Shown piece after piece: positions 1-10,795 of a stretch of DNA of 64,000 bases; positions within the stretch are counted from its first letter, which is position 1, and every line of letters starts with the position of its first letter. Source of the stretch: Hexactinellida sp. DTS-2022 (Eukaryota; Porifera; Hexactinellida). The position numbers and the translations under genes were made by a program. The stretch lies in contig JAPNXP010000018.1 of NCBI GenBank assembly GCA_028753945.1, forward strand, positions 1,954,001 through 2,018,000. Direction: 5' to 3'. The notes below the pieces were generated by a model that saw only the letters and a list, made by a program, of their open reading frames with translations, was not told where the DNA came from and made no database searches.

Positions 1-310
1 TCATTCTGACATGTTCAAGTTGTGTTGATCAGTTGCTTTAGTGACAGGTCAGCAGGTCGAGTTGATCGCATTATTTGATAAACTTCTTATTCAAGTTTTG
101 TTCAAATTTTCTCTGGTTCTCCCCCTATGCCCTATGGTAGTGACGGATATCCGATATCTATCTGTGAAACCATTGCAATGGGCATACTCAGGATAATTAA
201 GTACCATTTATTGGTAGTTCTGAAGGTTTGGAGTGCTAGGCTTTCCGCGTGTACAGTGTGAAGGAATAATCTGGCAAGGGTGGAGTTTCTGGCATTAGCG
301 GCGGTTAATC
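1..310. other. left flank, no gene seen
   Basis: AT-rich sequence up to the target site of the hAT element. I see no coding region or repeat here. The short open frame that crosses the hAT boundary is chance, because its end lies in the transposon's terminal inverted repeat. Confidence 0.6.
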
Positions 311-459
311 GGTTAACCCAGTGGTTCTCAACAATTTTCAAAATTGCGGACCCCTGGTAGAATTCAAGATACTCAGGCGACCCATTAAAAATATTTACTA
401 ATATAGTATTTAATAATGAAAACTGTTATTAACTCCTGCTAAAGAATCATGTAAAAATG

Positions 460-1229
460 TTAAATAGTAACTGTGAGAGTGAACATAATTGATGTCTTAA
501 TGGCTTTCCTGTCCTTGTGTACCAATAGCAAGGATTCAATATGTGGCTTAATATTGGATATCGCAAGTCTAAGGTCATTATGGATATCCAGTCGGTTTCT
601 AGATTTGTTTTTTATTGTCACAACATCACTGAATGCTCTCTCGGCTAAGTATGTGGTGGCGAAAGGGATGATACATTCTTTCAGAGCAATGGAAGATAAT
701 GTCTTCGCTATGATATTAGTTTCCATCCAGAAACAAACGTACCCTTTGCATCGAATATTTGTTTTGCATGAGTATTTGTTTGTAGTTGTATTAATTCCTC
801 TTTTGCTGCGTTTGATATATATGAAACATCTGCTGGTCTTGCTAGAAAAGGATCAATAACCCATGCTAATGAGCTGGCGTATTTAATCTCATCAAATCGT
901 TGCGAAATTTCAGCTTCCAAATTATGCATATGAGCAAGGATAGTTTTAAGACAATCTGGCAAAAATATCTGCTAGATAAGCAAGATAAATGATAAAATTA
1001 CTATCACCACTTTCAAAATACTGCAAATAATTTTTAGCATCATGGTATTTAAGGAATTCTATCACCGGTTTGTGTAGTTCAAATAATCTCCCTAATAAGC
1101 GACCTCGCGATAGCCAACGTACTTCTGTGTGAAGCAAGAGTGTTTTGTGTTCTTCATCAATACACAATTCGCTAAATAACCTATTATTCAATGGCCTTGA
1201 CTTAATAAAGTTAACGAGTTTTATGCAGA
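460..1229 (-). pseudogene. hAT transposase, C-terminal part (frameshifted)
   Basis: This is the second half of the hAT transposase beyond the MULE. It opens with the conserved segment LLLHTEVRWLSRGRLLGRLF. The insertion domain follows, then the C-terminal dimerisation region (CIIPFATTYLAERAFSDVVT, then NDLRLAISNIKPHIESLL). Three overlapping frames (1191-946, 962-708, 726-460) carry successive parts, so there are at least two more frameshifts. A read-through into the plus-strand frame at 473-859 is only the complement of this gene. No function is retained; the fragment serves as a family marker. Confidence 0.9.
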
Positions 1230-1249
1230 CTGATAGGGGAAACTTGACT

Positions 1250-1690
1250 AAGACCGAATGGAATAAGGCCGAATTGCCTAAGGCCGAAAATTATCCAATA
1301 CTGGAATAAGGCCGAATTGCCTAAGGCCGAAAATTATCCAATACTGGAATAAGGCCGAATTGCCTAAGGTCGAAAATTATCCAATACTGGAATAAGGCCG
1401 AATTGCCTAAGGTCGAAAATTATCCAATACTGGAATAAGGCCGAATTGCCTAAGGTCGAAAATTATCCAATACTGGAATAAGGCCGAATTGCCTAAGCCC
1501 GAAAATTATCCAATACTGGAATAAGGCCGAATTGCCTAAGCCCGAAAATTATCCAATACTGGAATAAGGCCGAATTGCCTAAGCCCGAAAATTATCCAAT
1601 ACTGGAATAAGGCCGAATTGCCTAAGGCCGAAAATTATCCATTACTGGAATAAGGCCGAATTATCCAATACTGGAATAAGGCCAAAAATA
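1250..1690. repeat. 43-bp subterminal tandem array of the MULE, left end
   Basis: About nine to ten head-to-tail copies of a unit of about 43 bp that contains ggaataaggccgaattgcc followed by gaaaattatccaatact. Copies are nearly identical, varying mainly at one to three positions (aaggccg, aaggtcg or aagcccg). The unit itself contains the inverted pair aaggccgaa / ttcggcctt. By analogy with other MULEs with repeat-rich ends, it may hold transposase binding sites. That role is inference. Confidence 0.95.
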
Positions 1691-1857
1691 TTTACCAATG
1701 CCACAAATCGAATTATGTCCAAACAAGAATAAGAAGTTTAATGAATGTTGATTCTAGTAATACACAAAAATTAGTGGAAGAACAAGTATATTAGTAAGAA
1801 AAATATTAAGAGTCTCTAATGGCCCTCTTCCACCTGGAAGACTCGTTGACACTACCG

Positions 1858-2719
1858 TTAGAGAAATATTTGGAGAAAAGTATCTATTGGCCCTCTGCAA
1901 ACTGGACAACTAGTTGACTCTCCTGTAGTAGCGATTATCTCGGTACATTGGTAGCAAGTTTGTAAATGGCGGCATGGCAATATAAGTGTATCAGCTTCCT
2001 GTACTAGACACACTCGACAAGGTCTTACATTGCCTGTATTTTCTGGTATATTTGTGGCTGCAGCTATATCATCAATTTCAGATGTAATATCCACTTCTCC
2101 ATTATTAATAGGTGGGAATGGATCCTCAAGGTCCTTGAATTTTGTTTTATATTGGTAACAAATTGCCTTCAAATAATCCAGGGAATTCATTTCTCCTTGT
2201 GATAACTTTCTTTGAAGCTCTGCAATGACGAGTTCTTTCTGGAGGACTATTAGTCTAGGATTATGACGAATAGCGACATTGTTATCTATCCTCTCCATGT
2301 CTTTGTCGTTTGTTGTAATTATTTTGTTCAAATTTTTAACAAACTCCCAAAAATTTGGATTATGTAACCTGAACCGTTTCTTCAAGGTCGAATGAAAACT
2401 CTCCAAATCGTTATTTGTACGTTTTACATTTTGGTAAACTGATAGTCTCGCTGCTCCAATCTGTTTCAACCAGTATTTCTCGTAATAAAGCAATAGTTTT
2501 TCCAACTTTTCGTTATCTAATTGAGATAAGATTGGCTTCTAGTGTTTAAGGTGGTGATACATATCCACAATTTTATTTGAAGGAAGTAATGGTAAAGACA
2601 ATAATAATTCTGCCCATTTCCTGAATTCTTGATTCGAAGTATACAAATTCGACAAACCATTCTTCAGTATTCCAGTTTTATATACTGCTTGATCATGATG
2701 GAATTTGCAGCCACTACTT
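1858..2719 (-). pseudogene. MULE transposase C-terminal half with RING finger
   Basis: The segment resumes the MULE transposase beyond the Transib insert with SSGCKFHHDQAVYKT, the Cys/His element that follows the second catalytic Asp in MULE transposases. Next comes the region around NDLESFHSTLKKRFRLHNPN, matching the family motif with the third catalytic acid (N-x-x-E-x-x-H). The last 60 residues form a C3HC4 RING finger: CRVC, then CRHLQTCYQC, then CPVC. A RING of this type usually acts as a ubiquitin E3 domain, here fused to a transposase. The frame shifts or stops near 2510-2540. The C-terminal 215 codons (2505-1858) are open. Confidence 0.85.
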
Positions 2720-2724
2720 CTGAC

Positions 2725-2750
2725 CACAGTGGGCAAATCAGCGGTCATAG
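2725..2750. repeat. Transib left terminal inverted repeat (short spacer)
   Basis: The heptamer CACAGTG (2725-2731) is followed by a 6-bp spacer (ggcaaa) and then the 13-bp block tcagcggtcatag (2738-2750). The same 13-bp block occurs at the other end after a 16-bp spacer. The spacer lengths are read directly from the sequence; any role in end pairing is inference. Confidence 0.85.
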
Positions 2751-3369
2751 CTCAAATTTTGTGGTCTGTGTATTTGGTCAATTTCTTAAATATGTGTTGC
2801 TAGGATACTCAAGGACCATAGAAATGTAATTTATTTTATCAAATTCCATCTGCAAGTCAAGATATTTTATTTTGAATAACAATCACTAACTATGGTTTCC
2901 AAGATAAAACTAGAGTTTTCAAATTCCATTAAGTTTCAAAAGCTAAATTTAATACATAAAGAAGCTTTCCAGGGCATTTGAAATTATTCTAGTATCAGTT
3001 TTTCTTCTAGTTTCCAGATATTTGTCTATAATTAGTATATCTCTTATGGTTTCCGAATTCGTATCATTTATTTTATTCAGTTTTTCGATCATAATTTTTC
3101 TATATTTAATGCCCGATCTCATACATACACCTATTCTATCTTAAAACTACAAAAAATTCTCTTTAAGAAATAACCAGTCACTAATTGACATCATTTGACC
3201 CAAAAATGTTTTATACATTATTAAACTGTTCATCGGACAAAAATTTCGGAAAATTACTAAATATTCCAATACTTGTGGTTCAGTATAAAATTTAAATATT
3301 GATAACTAATGTGTTTATTTGTTTAATTAATGCTAATGATGTTAATATATTCAAGTTATCCAGTTAGAA

Positions 3370-5515
3370 ATGAATAATATTGAAGCATTCAATATTCTAG
3401 ATGAGTGTAACAATAATACACGTGAAGCATCCGAACAGATAGCACGTGAATTTCAAATCCCTGAAACAGAATTACCATTCATCCGTTCGAAGTTAATACA
3501 TCTCAAGAACAACAGACGAGATTTCGTGAAGCGTGGTGATTTAACGTAATTAACAACATGGGAAAGAATGCACTTTATTGATAATTCTCACCCTAAGTCC
3601 CTGATCTTGAAAAAACGAAAATCTTCTTCAGATTCTTTGTCTGAATCTATGCACCGAGTTGTTTTCGAAATTGACGAAAATGTTGAAATGCGAACACCAC
3701 TTCTTAAGTTACAGTATAAACAAATCAGACGCCGCCTCGACTCTGTATTGTCACACATTAAGTCGCTAGCTGAGCTTGAGGAAGTTTCACAAAAGGTAAT
3801 TGCATCTTTGTGCCTTCAGTTAATAGCCAACGAAGAAAAAGATTATGCTACCATAAATGTGTGCAAGGAAATTGTCGAGAAGGGGACTTATCTGGAACAT
3901 AATTCCACGTTATGTGAAAGGAACTCCTCATTTCTGTTAGATTTTCTTTGCATCGGGAAAGTAAAGTACAGAGAGTTGAGACGATTTTTAAAAGAAGACA
4001 ACGTTTACATATCGTCGTATAACAAAGTCGCCAAATTTCGCCAGGAATCATGTCTAGTCAATGAAATGCAATATTTCATAGAGACTTCGAAACACCGATT
4101 GGAATCTACATTACTTATCGATTGCTTGTTGCTCAAACCATTCGGCAAATTGTTGAGATTGAAGCAATTGATACGGCCAATTACCCTCTTAAGGCGAAGC
4201 TGGTTGATGGTTTAGATGGATCTGGGTCACACACCATATACAACCAAATGCGAAACCATCCTGATATCACAACAAAAAATTTCCTCTTGTTTGCATTTAA
4301 GATCATTTGGCTCCAAGATTCGTTTGGCAATACGATATGGAGGAATCCATCTCCAAATTCACCTTTCACTATGAGGCCAGTAGCATTATTGGCGCTAGGA
4401 GAGAATCGTGAGAATGTAGAGTATTTGATGGACTCTACTATTAATCCAGAGACCAAATTCTTGCAACTAAATGGAGTCATGTTAGCAGCGGGAAAAGTGA
4501 ATGTTGATATCACGTGTTGTTTGTTCGACACCAAAATGGCAGCTATCCTTGATGGTGCAGGCGGAGCTTCTTGCCTTTTGTGCACGTCAACGAAAGAACA
4601 ACTTACTGACATAGAACTCATTCAACAGGGGTTTCCTATTAACCGTTCAATTGACTCGGCTAATCAAATCTTTGATGAGATAAACGAAGAGGAATTTCTC
4701 TCTCTACCAAGCAAAGAGAGGTTTGGAATAACGCATAAACCATCATCAGATCTAAACATTCTATCAGCTTCTCCTCTTCACGGATATCTGCGGGTATTCG
4801 GGTGGTTTATGCAGCTTTTGTACCATCTACAAGCTGGAGAGAAAAATGGAGACCAACTTCACCAAAGATTCGTCAGTCTATGGAATTTGTACGTAGTTTC
4901 CTATGGGAGAAGCTAAGTATCCATATTGATTGTCCTTCTCCTCAAGGAGGTACGACTTCAACAGGGAATGTAGCTCGTAGCTGTTTTCAACGATTTGATG
5001 ATAGTAAAAGGATTTCTTTTACTGGATTATCACTTTAATCCCCTGTGAATACCACCTACCACTTGGTTTCATATACACAAATTTAGCTGTAATATTGCGA
5101 ATATTCAATTGTGATGAGCTTATCGACAGCGATAAACTATCCACATTGTGTAAAGACACTTATCAGCTAATTGTTGAAACATTTGCTTGGGCGAGTATTA
5201 CTCCTACTTTGCACAAAGTGTTAGCTCATAGTGCCCAACTGATTGAACAGTTCAATGGAGGCAGAGGATTGAAATCCTTTTCTGAAGAAGGCTTGGAGGC
5301 TTGTCACAAATACATTCGACGCTACCGTGAACAATTGGCCAGAAAGATATCTTTCGAAGCAAACCTCAAAGATGTATGTATTCCTCCGTCTCGTTTCCCA
5401 GTCTGATTTCTTCTCATTCTCACAAAGAAGGCTTATTGGTAGCAAAACTGCTAAAAAGAAGTCGAAACAGATTTCTAAAAACGATCAACTATTTGAAAGT
5501 ATTGTTTTGTTGTGA
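3370..5515 (+). pseudogene. RAG1-like (Transib) transposase, broken
   Basis: This was a DDE transposase of about 700 codons, the Transib/RAG1 length. The likely start is ATG 3370. An in-frame TAA at 3547 interrupts the N-terminal part. Frameshifts occur near 4081, 4840 and 5035, and another lies near 5390. Recognisable parts in order are: VDGLDGSGSHTIYNQ (first catalytic Asp, matching RAG1 D600), PNSPFTMRPVALLA, CLFDTKMAAILDG (second Asp, RAG1 D708), CLLC (matching the CTLC zinc ligands), LHKVLAH (matching the RAG1 HKTLAH zinc-binding histidines) and FSEEGLEACHKYIRRYRE (catalytic Glu, RAG1 E962). All key residues survive although the frame is lost, so decay is moderate. The DGS-x-n-Y-x-Q form looks closer to Transib than to vertebrate RAG1. 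Confidence 0.9.
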
Positions 5516-5815
5516 TGATTCAACTGTAGTTTGTTCCATAAAGCATAATATTGCTAAGTTAAAAAGCAGAAAATTTAATGTAACTCGCTTATTTATAATC
5601 TATATATGGACACATGCTACTAGTATAAATAATCCAACTGGATCGCTGATAGTAATTAAAATATTGGCAGATTTTTTAATTTTAATTTTTTGCTAAGTCA
5701 TCATAACTTAAAAAATAGAAGCCATACCAAAAAAAATTGTGCTCATTCAATTTGTTATAGGTGATAACCCATAGGTAAATAATACATTTAGTACCTCTAG
5801 CATGCACCTAAATAC

Positions 5816-5851
5816 CTATGACCGCTGATGTACCTGTTTTTGCCCACTGTG
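5816..5851. repeat. Transib right terminal inverted repeat (long spacer)
   Basis: Reading inward on the minus strand from 5851: CACAGTG, then the 16-bp spacer ggcaaaaacaggtaca, then tcagcggtcatag, the same 13-bp block seen at the left end. The right end therefore holds 10 extra bases between heptamer and block. The spacer contains gcaaaaaca, which loosely resembles the recombination-signal nonamer. It sits next to the heptamer rather than 12 or 23 bp away, so I do not claim it as a nonamer. Confidence 0.85.
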
Positions 5852-5856
5852 CTGAC

Positions 5857-6660
5857 ATTGGGGTAACTCTGTGATAATGAATTAAATAGTGCAGTTTCAT
5901 AATCTGTAATAATACCAGTTGCTGTAAAGGGTAGAATCTCTTTAACCTTCATCATTACTTTATCGTACAATGTTCTGGTCTTCTTGGTCATCAGGATGTG
6001 AATAGCTGGTAATGAATAAGTCTTATATTGGAGGAAAATATTTAGTAACTGGTAAAACTGTCTGGGAACAACGTAAATGTAGCATCTACTTGCACCAATG
6101 ATTCATTTGCATCAGATTGGAAGGTAGTTATCCATCTAGGACCCATGAATCCTATTGCAACCTCACTCAGATCCATACCTTCAATTGAAAATGCATGGTA
6201 TACTTTAAACTCTTCATCGCAAGTTTCTAGTAGGGATATTGCATTTGGGCATTTAAAGGCACCTGTGGTCTATGCAGCTATGCATCCGTCTTCTTTTAAA
6301 CATTGAATTTTATAATCGAGGAAAGCTAATATAGCCACCAACTTCTGATTGATTGACTTCTTCATCAAAGATTTCACGAAGTGTTCCTTGCGAAATTTCA
6401 GATTTACGTTTAATTCTGGATACAACCTTGCTTATTTCAGTTTGATTTTCTGTTGATCCCGGACATAAGTGTTCACCACTTACTGAAAATACATCTGATT
6501 CCAAATCTAATCTAGCACGAGCTGGACATCCATCCCTGTATTTACTACATTTCATATATCTTACACCATTACAATCCTTGTCTTTCCTATAATTGTAAGA
6601 CCCATTGCGATAAACTTTCGAATCCTTCCGATAACCTTCCATAACTTCGTAGCTGGCCAT
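5857..6660 (-). pseudogene. MULE transposase N-terminal half with FLYWCH finger
   Basis: The segment starts near 6660 (MASYEVMEGY). It encodes a FLYWCH-type zinc finger: Y-x-C followed by GCPARARLDLES and then a Cys-free GEHLCP tail. This DNA-binding domain is known to derive from Mutator-like transposons. After a stop near 6310, a second frame encodes the start of the MULE catalytic core, with QVDATFTLFPDSF (first catalytic Asp), MTKKTRTLYDKV and IITDYETALFNSL (second Asp). Internal stops and a frameshift around 6050-6290 show decay. The coding sequence runs straight into the TSD of the Transib insert at 5856 and continues at 2719. Confidence 0.87.
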
Positions 6661-6844
6661 TTTTTGGATAATTCAATAAGTGATTATGTTGCATACGTAG
6701 AAAGTATTTATAGTAGATACATTCTAGAATCCCTATCAAGAAATAACACATTCATTATTAGAATCCCTATCAAGGAATACATCCATTATTAGAATTTAGA
6801 ACCCTATTAAATAATAACAACCAACAATAAAAGACAAACGGTAT

Positions 6845-7195
6845 TAAAACTCGGCCTTATTCCAGTAATGGATAATTTTCGGCCTTAGGCAATTCGGCCT
6901 TATTCCAGTATGGATAATTTTCGGCCTTAGGTAATTCTGCCTTATTCCAGTATTGGATAATTCGGCCTTAGGCAATTCGACCTTAGGCAATTCGGCTTTA
7001 ATCCAGTATTGGATAATTTTCGACCTTAGGCAATTCGGCCTTATTCCAGTATGAATAATTTTCGGCCTTAGGTAATTCTGCCTTATTCCAGTATTGGATA
7101 ATTCGGCCTTAGGCAATTCGACCTTAGGCAATTCGGCCTTAATCCAGTATTGGATAATTTTCGACCTTAGGCAATTCGGCCTTAATCCAGTTTTC
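6845..7195. repeat. subterminal tandem array of the MULE, right end
   Basis: A mirror-image array of the left-end units, with repeated ggcaattcggccttattcca. It is more degraded than the left array: two variant unit types alternate, giving a higher-order period of about 180 bp (compare 6885-7010 with 7035-7170). The 117-codon frame read through it is an artefact of the repetition. Confidence 0.9.
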
Positions 7196-7250
7196 AAAAT
7201 ATGGAAATTTGGCTCGAATTTTCGGCCTTAGTCAGTTAACCCACTGATAG

Positions 7251-8151
7251 CACATCATTTAGGATCGGGGAAAGCTTATTTGCTGCCAGTGCTTGTCGGT
7301 GCAGAAAACAATGTATAAATTTGCAATTTGGGGCAATTGGTCTCATCCTGGCTACAAATCCTTTGTGAACACCCATCATGGAAGGTGCACCATCGGAACA
7401 GCAACCGACGACTTTTTGAAAATCCAATTCATGAAGATTAAAGAAATCCAAAATTTGACTATGGATATCTTCTCCTCGCGTTGTTGTTGATAAATTAACA
7501 GAATGCAATAGATCTGATATTAAACTATTATCATTAGCGTTTAGGTAACGAACAAACACGAGTAGCAAAGCCTCACTTGCAACAGTAGTACTTTCATCCA
7601 GCTGGATAGCAAAATAAGGAGAATTACGGACTTCCTGAATAAGTTGATTCTCGCAGTCCACAGCCATTACATCAATTCTTCTCTTCCTGTATCGTTCGAA
7701 AGAGGAATTGATTTAATCTTTTGTGCAGAGCTTTCACTTAACATTGTTGCAACAATATCAATGCAACATGGCTTTATTAATTCTTCTGCTATAGTATGAG
7801 GTTTCTTGGCCTTCGCAATAGCCAGGCTTACATTGAATGATGCAATAACTGCATTATCCACGTCTCGTGCTTTTTTTGTGAAGAGATTAACTATATTTGA
7901 TGATTGGTTTGAGAGATATAGCTCCTTTTTTCTCAAAAAGAAAGAACGATCGAGATAAATAGTCGCAACATGTTTTGTGTATTGGTGGCGTTTCAGTTTA
8001 GAAGGTTTCATTAACTCGTTACTCAGCATCTCCCGCACAAGAAGCAAATTGGTTTTATTGGAAGAGTTTCGGAAGGAATAAATCCCAACATAAGATAGCT
8101 CTCATTATAAGTTCGCTGCTTTATTTCACCGTTATTAGATCGTTTTGCCAT
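7251..8151 (-). pseudogene. hAT transposase, N-terminal part (frameshifted)
   Basis: This is the first half of a ZBED5/SCAND3-like hAT transposase. The best start is the ATG at 8151-8149, giving a basic start (MAKRSNNGEIKQR). A degenerate BED-type zinc finger follows, with a FLCG cysteine segment and KPSKLKRHQYTKH. The catalytic core begins with PYFAIQLDEST (first Asp) and VVGCCSDGAPSMMG (second Asp), then FIHCFLHRQALA, all typical of the hAT fold. The frame shifts near 8045-8060 and again near 7690. The gene is cut at 7250 by the MULE and resumes at 1229. The coding sense matches on both sides of the insert, so the break is later than hAT insertion. Confidence 0.9.
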
Positions 8152-8758
8152 AGTAAAAATACTTGTTAACAACAGTAATAGTTTGTACTATGATGAAAAT
8201 AATATTATACTTTGGTAAAGAACGTGTATCCTATATATATCGTAAAGATTACCAAATACGATCGTATACGATCAGCTTTATTTATTAATGACACGAAAAT
8301 GCAAACTGATGATAGTTCAGAAATTAATAATTACTTGACGACATTCTTCTAACTGACAATGGCTTTGTATTCTAACTAATTAGCACTTAGAAACAAAGAA
8401 ATATAGCCAGATGAATTAGTTCAACACTTTGGGAAAACATATAATTATCCGAGTGAAATAATCGAGCGTACATATTTGAATAACATAAAGTATAATTCAA
8501 GAAAAAACAATAGATAAAATTGTCAAAGGAAGGAGTAATGTTAGATTCAATTAGAATACTTTTATTAATTTAGATATAAGTTTATGCAATTTAAATAAGT
8601 AGTAGATACATAATCTATGCTAATAAAATACAGATTTTTGGAGACTCACCATGGAGCCCGCGGACTCCCGCGGACCCCCTAATACACAGCGGTCCCTTAA
8701 ATCATTCGCGGACCCCTTTTGGGTCGAGGACCCCAGGTTGAGAACCACTGGGTTAACC

Positions 8759-9815
8759 GAATCCAGCATTATTTCGAGTTACTAAAGAGCAGAATATTAT
8801 CTAATGATGCCATTCTTCCCCCCCCCCCCCCACGCGAAATGGATCACTACATTTGGGGAAGGGTACAGAGTGTGTCCCAAGCAAGGAATTATCCAGGATC
8901 GCGATACGCTCCTTTAGGAGCATGATTTTGGGAAAATTTGAATCTAGGAGCGCGAAAATTTGGAAACTTCTCCTATACCGTAACGTTAATTTGTGATTTA
9001 GGCGTATGAAAATTGGATCAGACCAGGATTAGGAGCGTGTTTACAAATGTATGCAGAACACACTGGTCACAAGTGCACTTCACCTTTACCAATAAGGTGA
9101 ATCCTGACGGCTCGATTATTTTGCTTTATTCATTAAATACTAAAGCTATATTGTACACCAACCGACCAAAATTATTTGAACAACAGGAATTTTATTTGAG
9201 ACACAATATGCTTCTTGCTGCTTATTAACGGCAGTTTAGCCTGCTCTGAAACAATTTAAATTTTGGCAGTTTGGTGTTCTTGATACATACAAGCTGCTCT
9301 TCCCCGCTAGCGCGTTCTTACAACTTGCACTCAGGCCTATGGCACTCACTTGTAATTCAAACAATTGCCTTTTCATATAAAATGCCGGTTGTATTTAATT
9401 ACATACTCCAATAGACGTAATGCGAATTCAGTAATTTTATATGCTTGAGCTCAAAACGAATCTGGGCGCCTATAAAAAAACTTTCGGTTTTGAAACGAAA
9501 TGTAAAAGAATTATATACCCCCTCCCTAAATCACGCTTTTTCCATTTTACAATAAAAAGGACGGCTGTAATACTTACCCCTTGAGCATTATGTAAATTCA
9601 AAGGCCATATACAACAGGTTGATTATATTATGGGGAATCGTATGTATAATATTTAGGTTACCGCTGGTGACCCACAGAACTGTAATGCTATTGTTTCAGA
9701 GTAGGGCTGTGTCCCCTAAGCTGTCTATTATATATTTCGAATGCCTTGGTTGGTGGGTAAACACCGAACGCGGACATAAAACATTCTGACTCATCACCTG
9801 TTATTTATATCTATA
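8759..9815. other. unassigned DNA
   Basis: No gene supported. It contains a C12-type homopolymer at about 8818-8832. A stretch with repeated aggagcgYg motifs (8905-9035) resembles the GGAGCGCGCTCC repeat at 12654-12780. Confidence 0.4.
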
Positions 9816-9819
9816 TTAT

Positions 9820-10470
9820 TAAATCGCGATTGTTGTGTGTGCGTTTTTGTTTGTTTGTCTGGATTGTATTAAAGTGATCGGGAAATAGATTTCGAATTGT
9901 GAATAGAAATAGCATTATATATGAGATATAATATAAGTTCCAAATGTTATAATAAGTAACAAATGTTATAATAGGTAACTAAGATTGCTGATTTCGAATA
10001 TCGCATTTATAAATTTATAGTATGATATTTGATGTTGTTGTTTACACAAAATAGGTAACAAATTAATGAAATTCAAAATCAACCTAGAAGTTTGCTTTCG
10101 AAGGGTATTATGGGTAAACAAGTACGCTGAACACGGATTTCGCATTTAAAAAATTCTATCGTGAAAAACAAGTTTTAACAATCGAAATCTTATAAAGGGA
10201 TGTACATACCGTCCCTTTCTACCATTCGCCATGGCAGAAATGGTGAAGATTAAGGCCCCACAGCGACCGTTTACTTAAAGTACGTTGCACCGATTCGTCG
10301 CTAAGCGAACCGAGACCGACGGACACGTAAAATCAAAACTCGAATATTGTTTGTGTGTGTGTTTGTCTGGTGTTTGTCTTGATTGTATTAAAGTGATCGG
10401 ACACAGCTGGAATTTTAGAATTTTCCATTTCATCATCTCTATAAAGTTAATAGTGATGATGACATAAAAC
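9820..10470. repeat. dispersed non-coding repeat, two partial copies (Helitron-like?)
   Basis: A copy starting at about 9820 (tctatattattaaatcgcg, then a T/G-rich stretch and ttgtattaaagtgatcgg) is followed at about 10330 by a second partial copy with the same T/G-rich stretch and attgtattaaagtgatcgg. Between them, at 10295-10325, is a GC-rich piece (cgtcgctaagcgaaccgagaccg) that matches 12465-12495. The tctatattattaaa start and a short GC hairpin near the other end recall non-autonomous Helitrons, but no CTRR terminus was seen. Helitron identity is tentative. Confidence 0.35.
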
Positions 10471-10795
10471 GAAACTAATATCCCAACTGTGCCGTCAGCA
10501 TATTCTAACGAGGTACTATCAATGCGCCAATTACAAAAAGATAGTGCCTTCAAGGCACATGCTGTCGGCAGACCTGGGTTTTAGAATTTTCCACGTCATC
10601 ATCACTATAAAGTTTATAGTAATGATGACGTTAAAAAATCTAAAATCCCAGCTTGCCGAGAGCAAGTTTTATGGAGGCACAATCACACGCCAATCACCAA
10701 AAGATAGTGACTTCAGGAACATGTTTCGGGCACAGGTGCAATTTTAGATTTTTTCCGCGTCATCATCACTATAAACTTTGTAGTGATGATCATAG
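10471..10795. repeat. two decayed palindromic miniature elements with hairpin linkers
   Basis: Old copies of the palindromic miniature element found intact at 39155 and elsewhere lie at about 10471-10585 and 10637-10755. They keep the cactatca..atagtg pair and an aattttagattttt end. Between and after them is the hairpin gtcatcatcactataaa / tttatagtgatgatgac, which also borders the younger copies. Age is inferred from divergence. Confidence 0.55.

Larger units (their letters stand above)
2725..5851 (+). mobile_element. Transib / RAG1-like transposon
   Basis: The element is 3,127 bp with ends CACAGTGGGCAAA (2725-2737) and its inverse TTTGCCCACTGTG (5839-5851). A perfect 5-bp GC-rich TSD, ctgac, flanks it at 2720-2724 and 5852-5856. 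A 5-bp GC-rich TSD and a CACWRTG-type terminal heptamer are known marks of the Transib superfamily and of RAG-related transposons. Here the heptamer is exactly the V(D)J signal heptamer. Removing the element plus one TSD joins the surrounding MULE reading frame without a break, which confirms the boundaries. It carries one decayed RAG1-like gene on the plus strand. I see no RAG2/Kelch-like reading frame in it. Confidence 0.95.
1237..7242 (-). mobile_element. Mutator-like element (FLYWCH-MULE-RING), interrupted by Transib
   Basis: The element is inserted in the hAT coding region and flanked by the 8-bp TSD actgatag (1229-1236 and 7243-7250). Its ends are inverted and similar: gggaaacttgactaagaccg at 1237 and, reading inward on the other strand from 7242, gggttaactgactaaggccg. 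Each end continues into a subterminal array of units of about 43 bp in mirror orientation. The body, minus the 3.1-kb Transib, is about 2.9 kb. It carries one minus-strand gene with a FLYWCH finger, a MULE DDE core and a C-terminal RING finger. Ends rich in tandem repeats and an 8-9-bp TSD fit MULEs. Confidence 0.93.
319..8750 (-). mobile_element. hAT transposon (ZBED5-like), interrupted by a MULE
   Basis: The ends are the inverted pair cagtggttctcaac (319-332) and gttgagaaccactg (8737-8750). They are flanked by a perfect 8-bp TSD, ggttaacc, at 311-318 and 8751-8758. The CAGTGGTTCTCAAC end and the 8-bp TSD are hallmarks of hAT elements. Without the inserted MULE the element is about 2.4 kb and carries one minus-strand transposase gene that starts near 8151 and ends near 460. 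The gene is broken by frameshifts, so the copy is not autonomous. Just inside the right end is a short GC-rich block (about 8650-8735) with repeated ggaccccc-type motifs. Boundaries are certain; the subfamily is inferred from the protein. Confidence 0.95.

Noticed and set aside
5836-5845. RSS-like nonamer (gcaaaaaca) next to the heptamer
   Set aside because: It abuts the heptamer instead of lying 12 or 23 bp away and is not conserved at the left end.
2725-5851. RAG2-like partner gene in the RAG1-like element
   Set aside because: No Kelch-type repeats or second gene in the 650 bp upstream or 340 bp downstream of the transposase remains.
6844-7197. 117-codon frame with repeated LPKVELPKAELSNTG
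   Set aside because: Read-through of the 43-bp subterminal array; no independent coding evidence.
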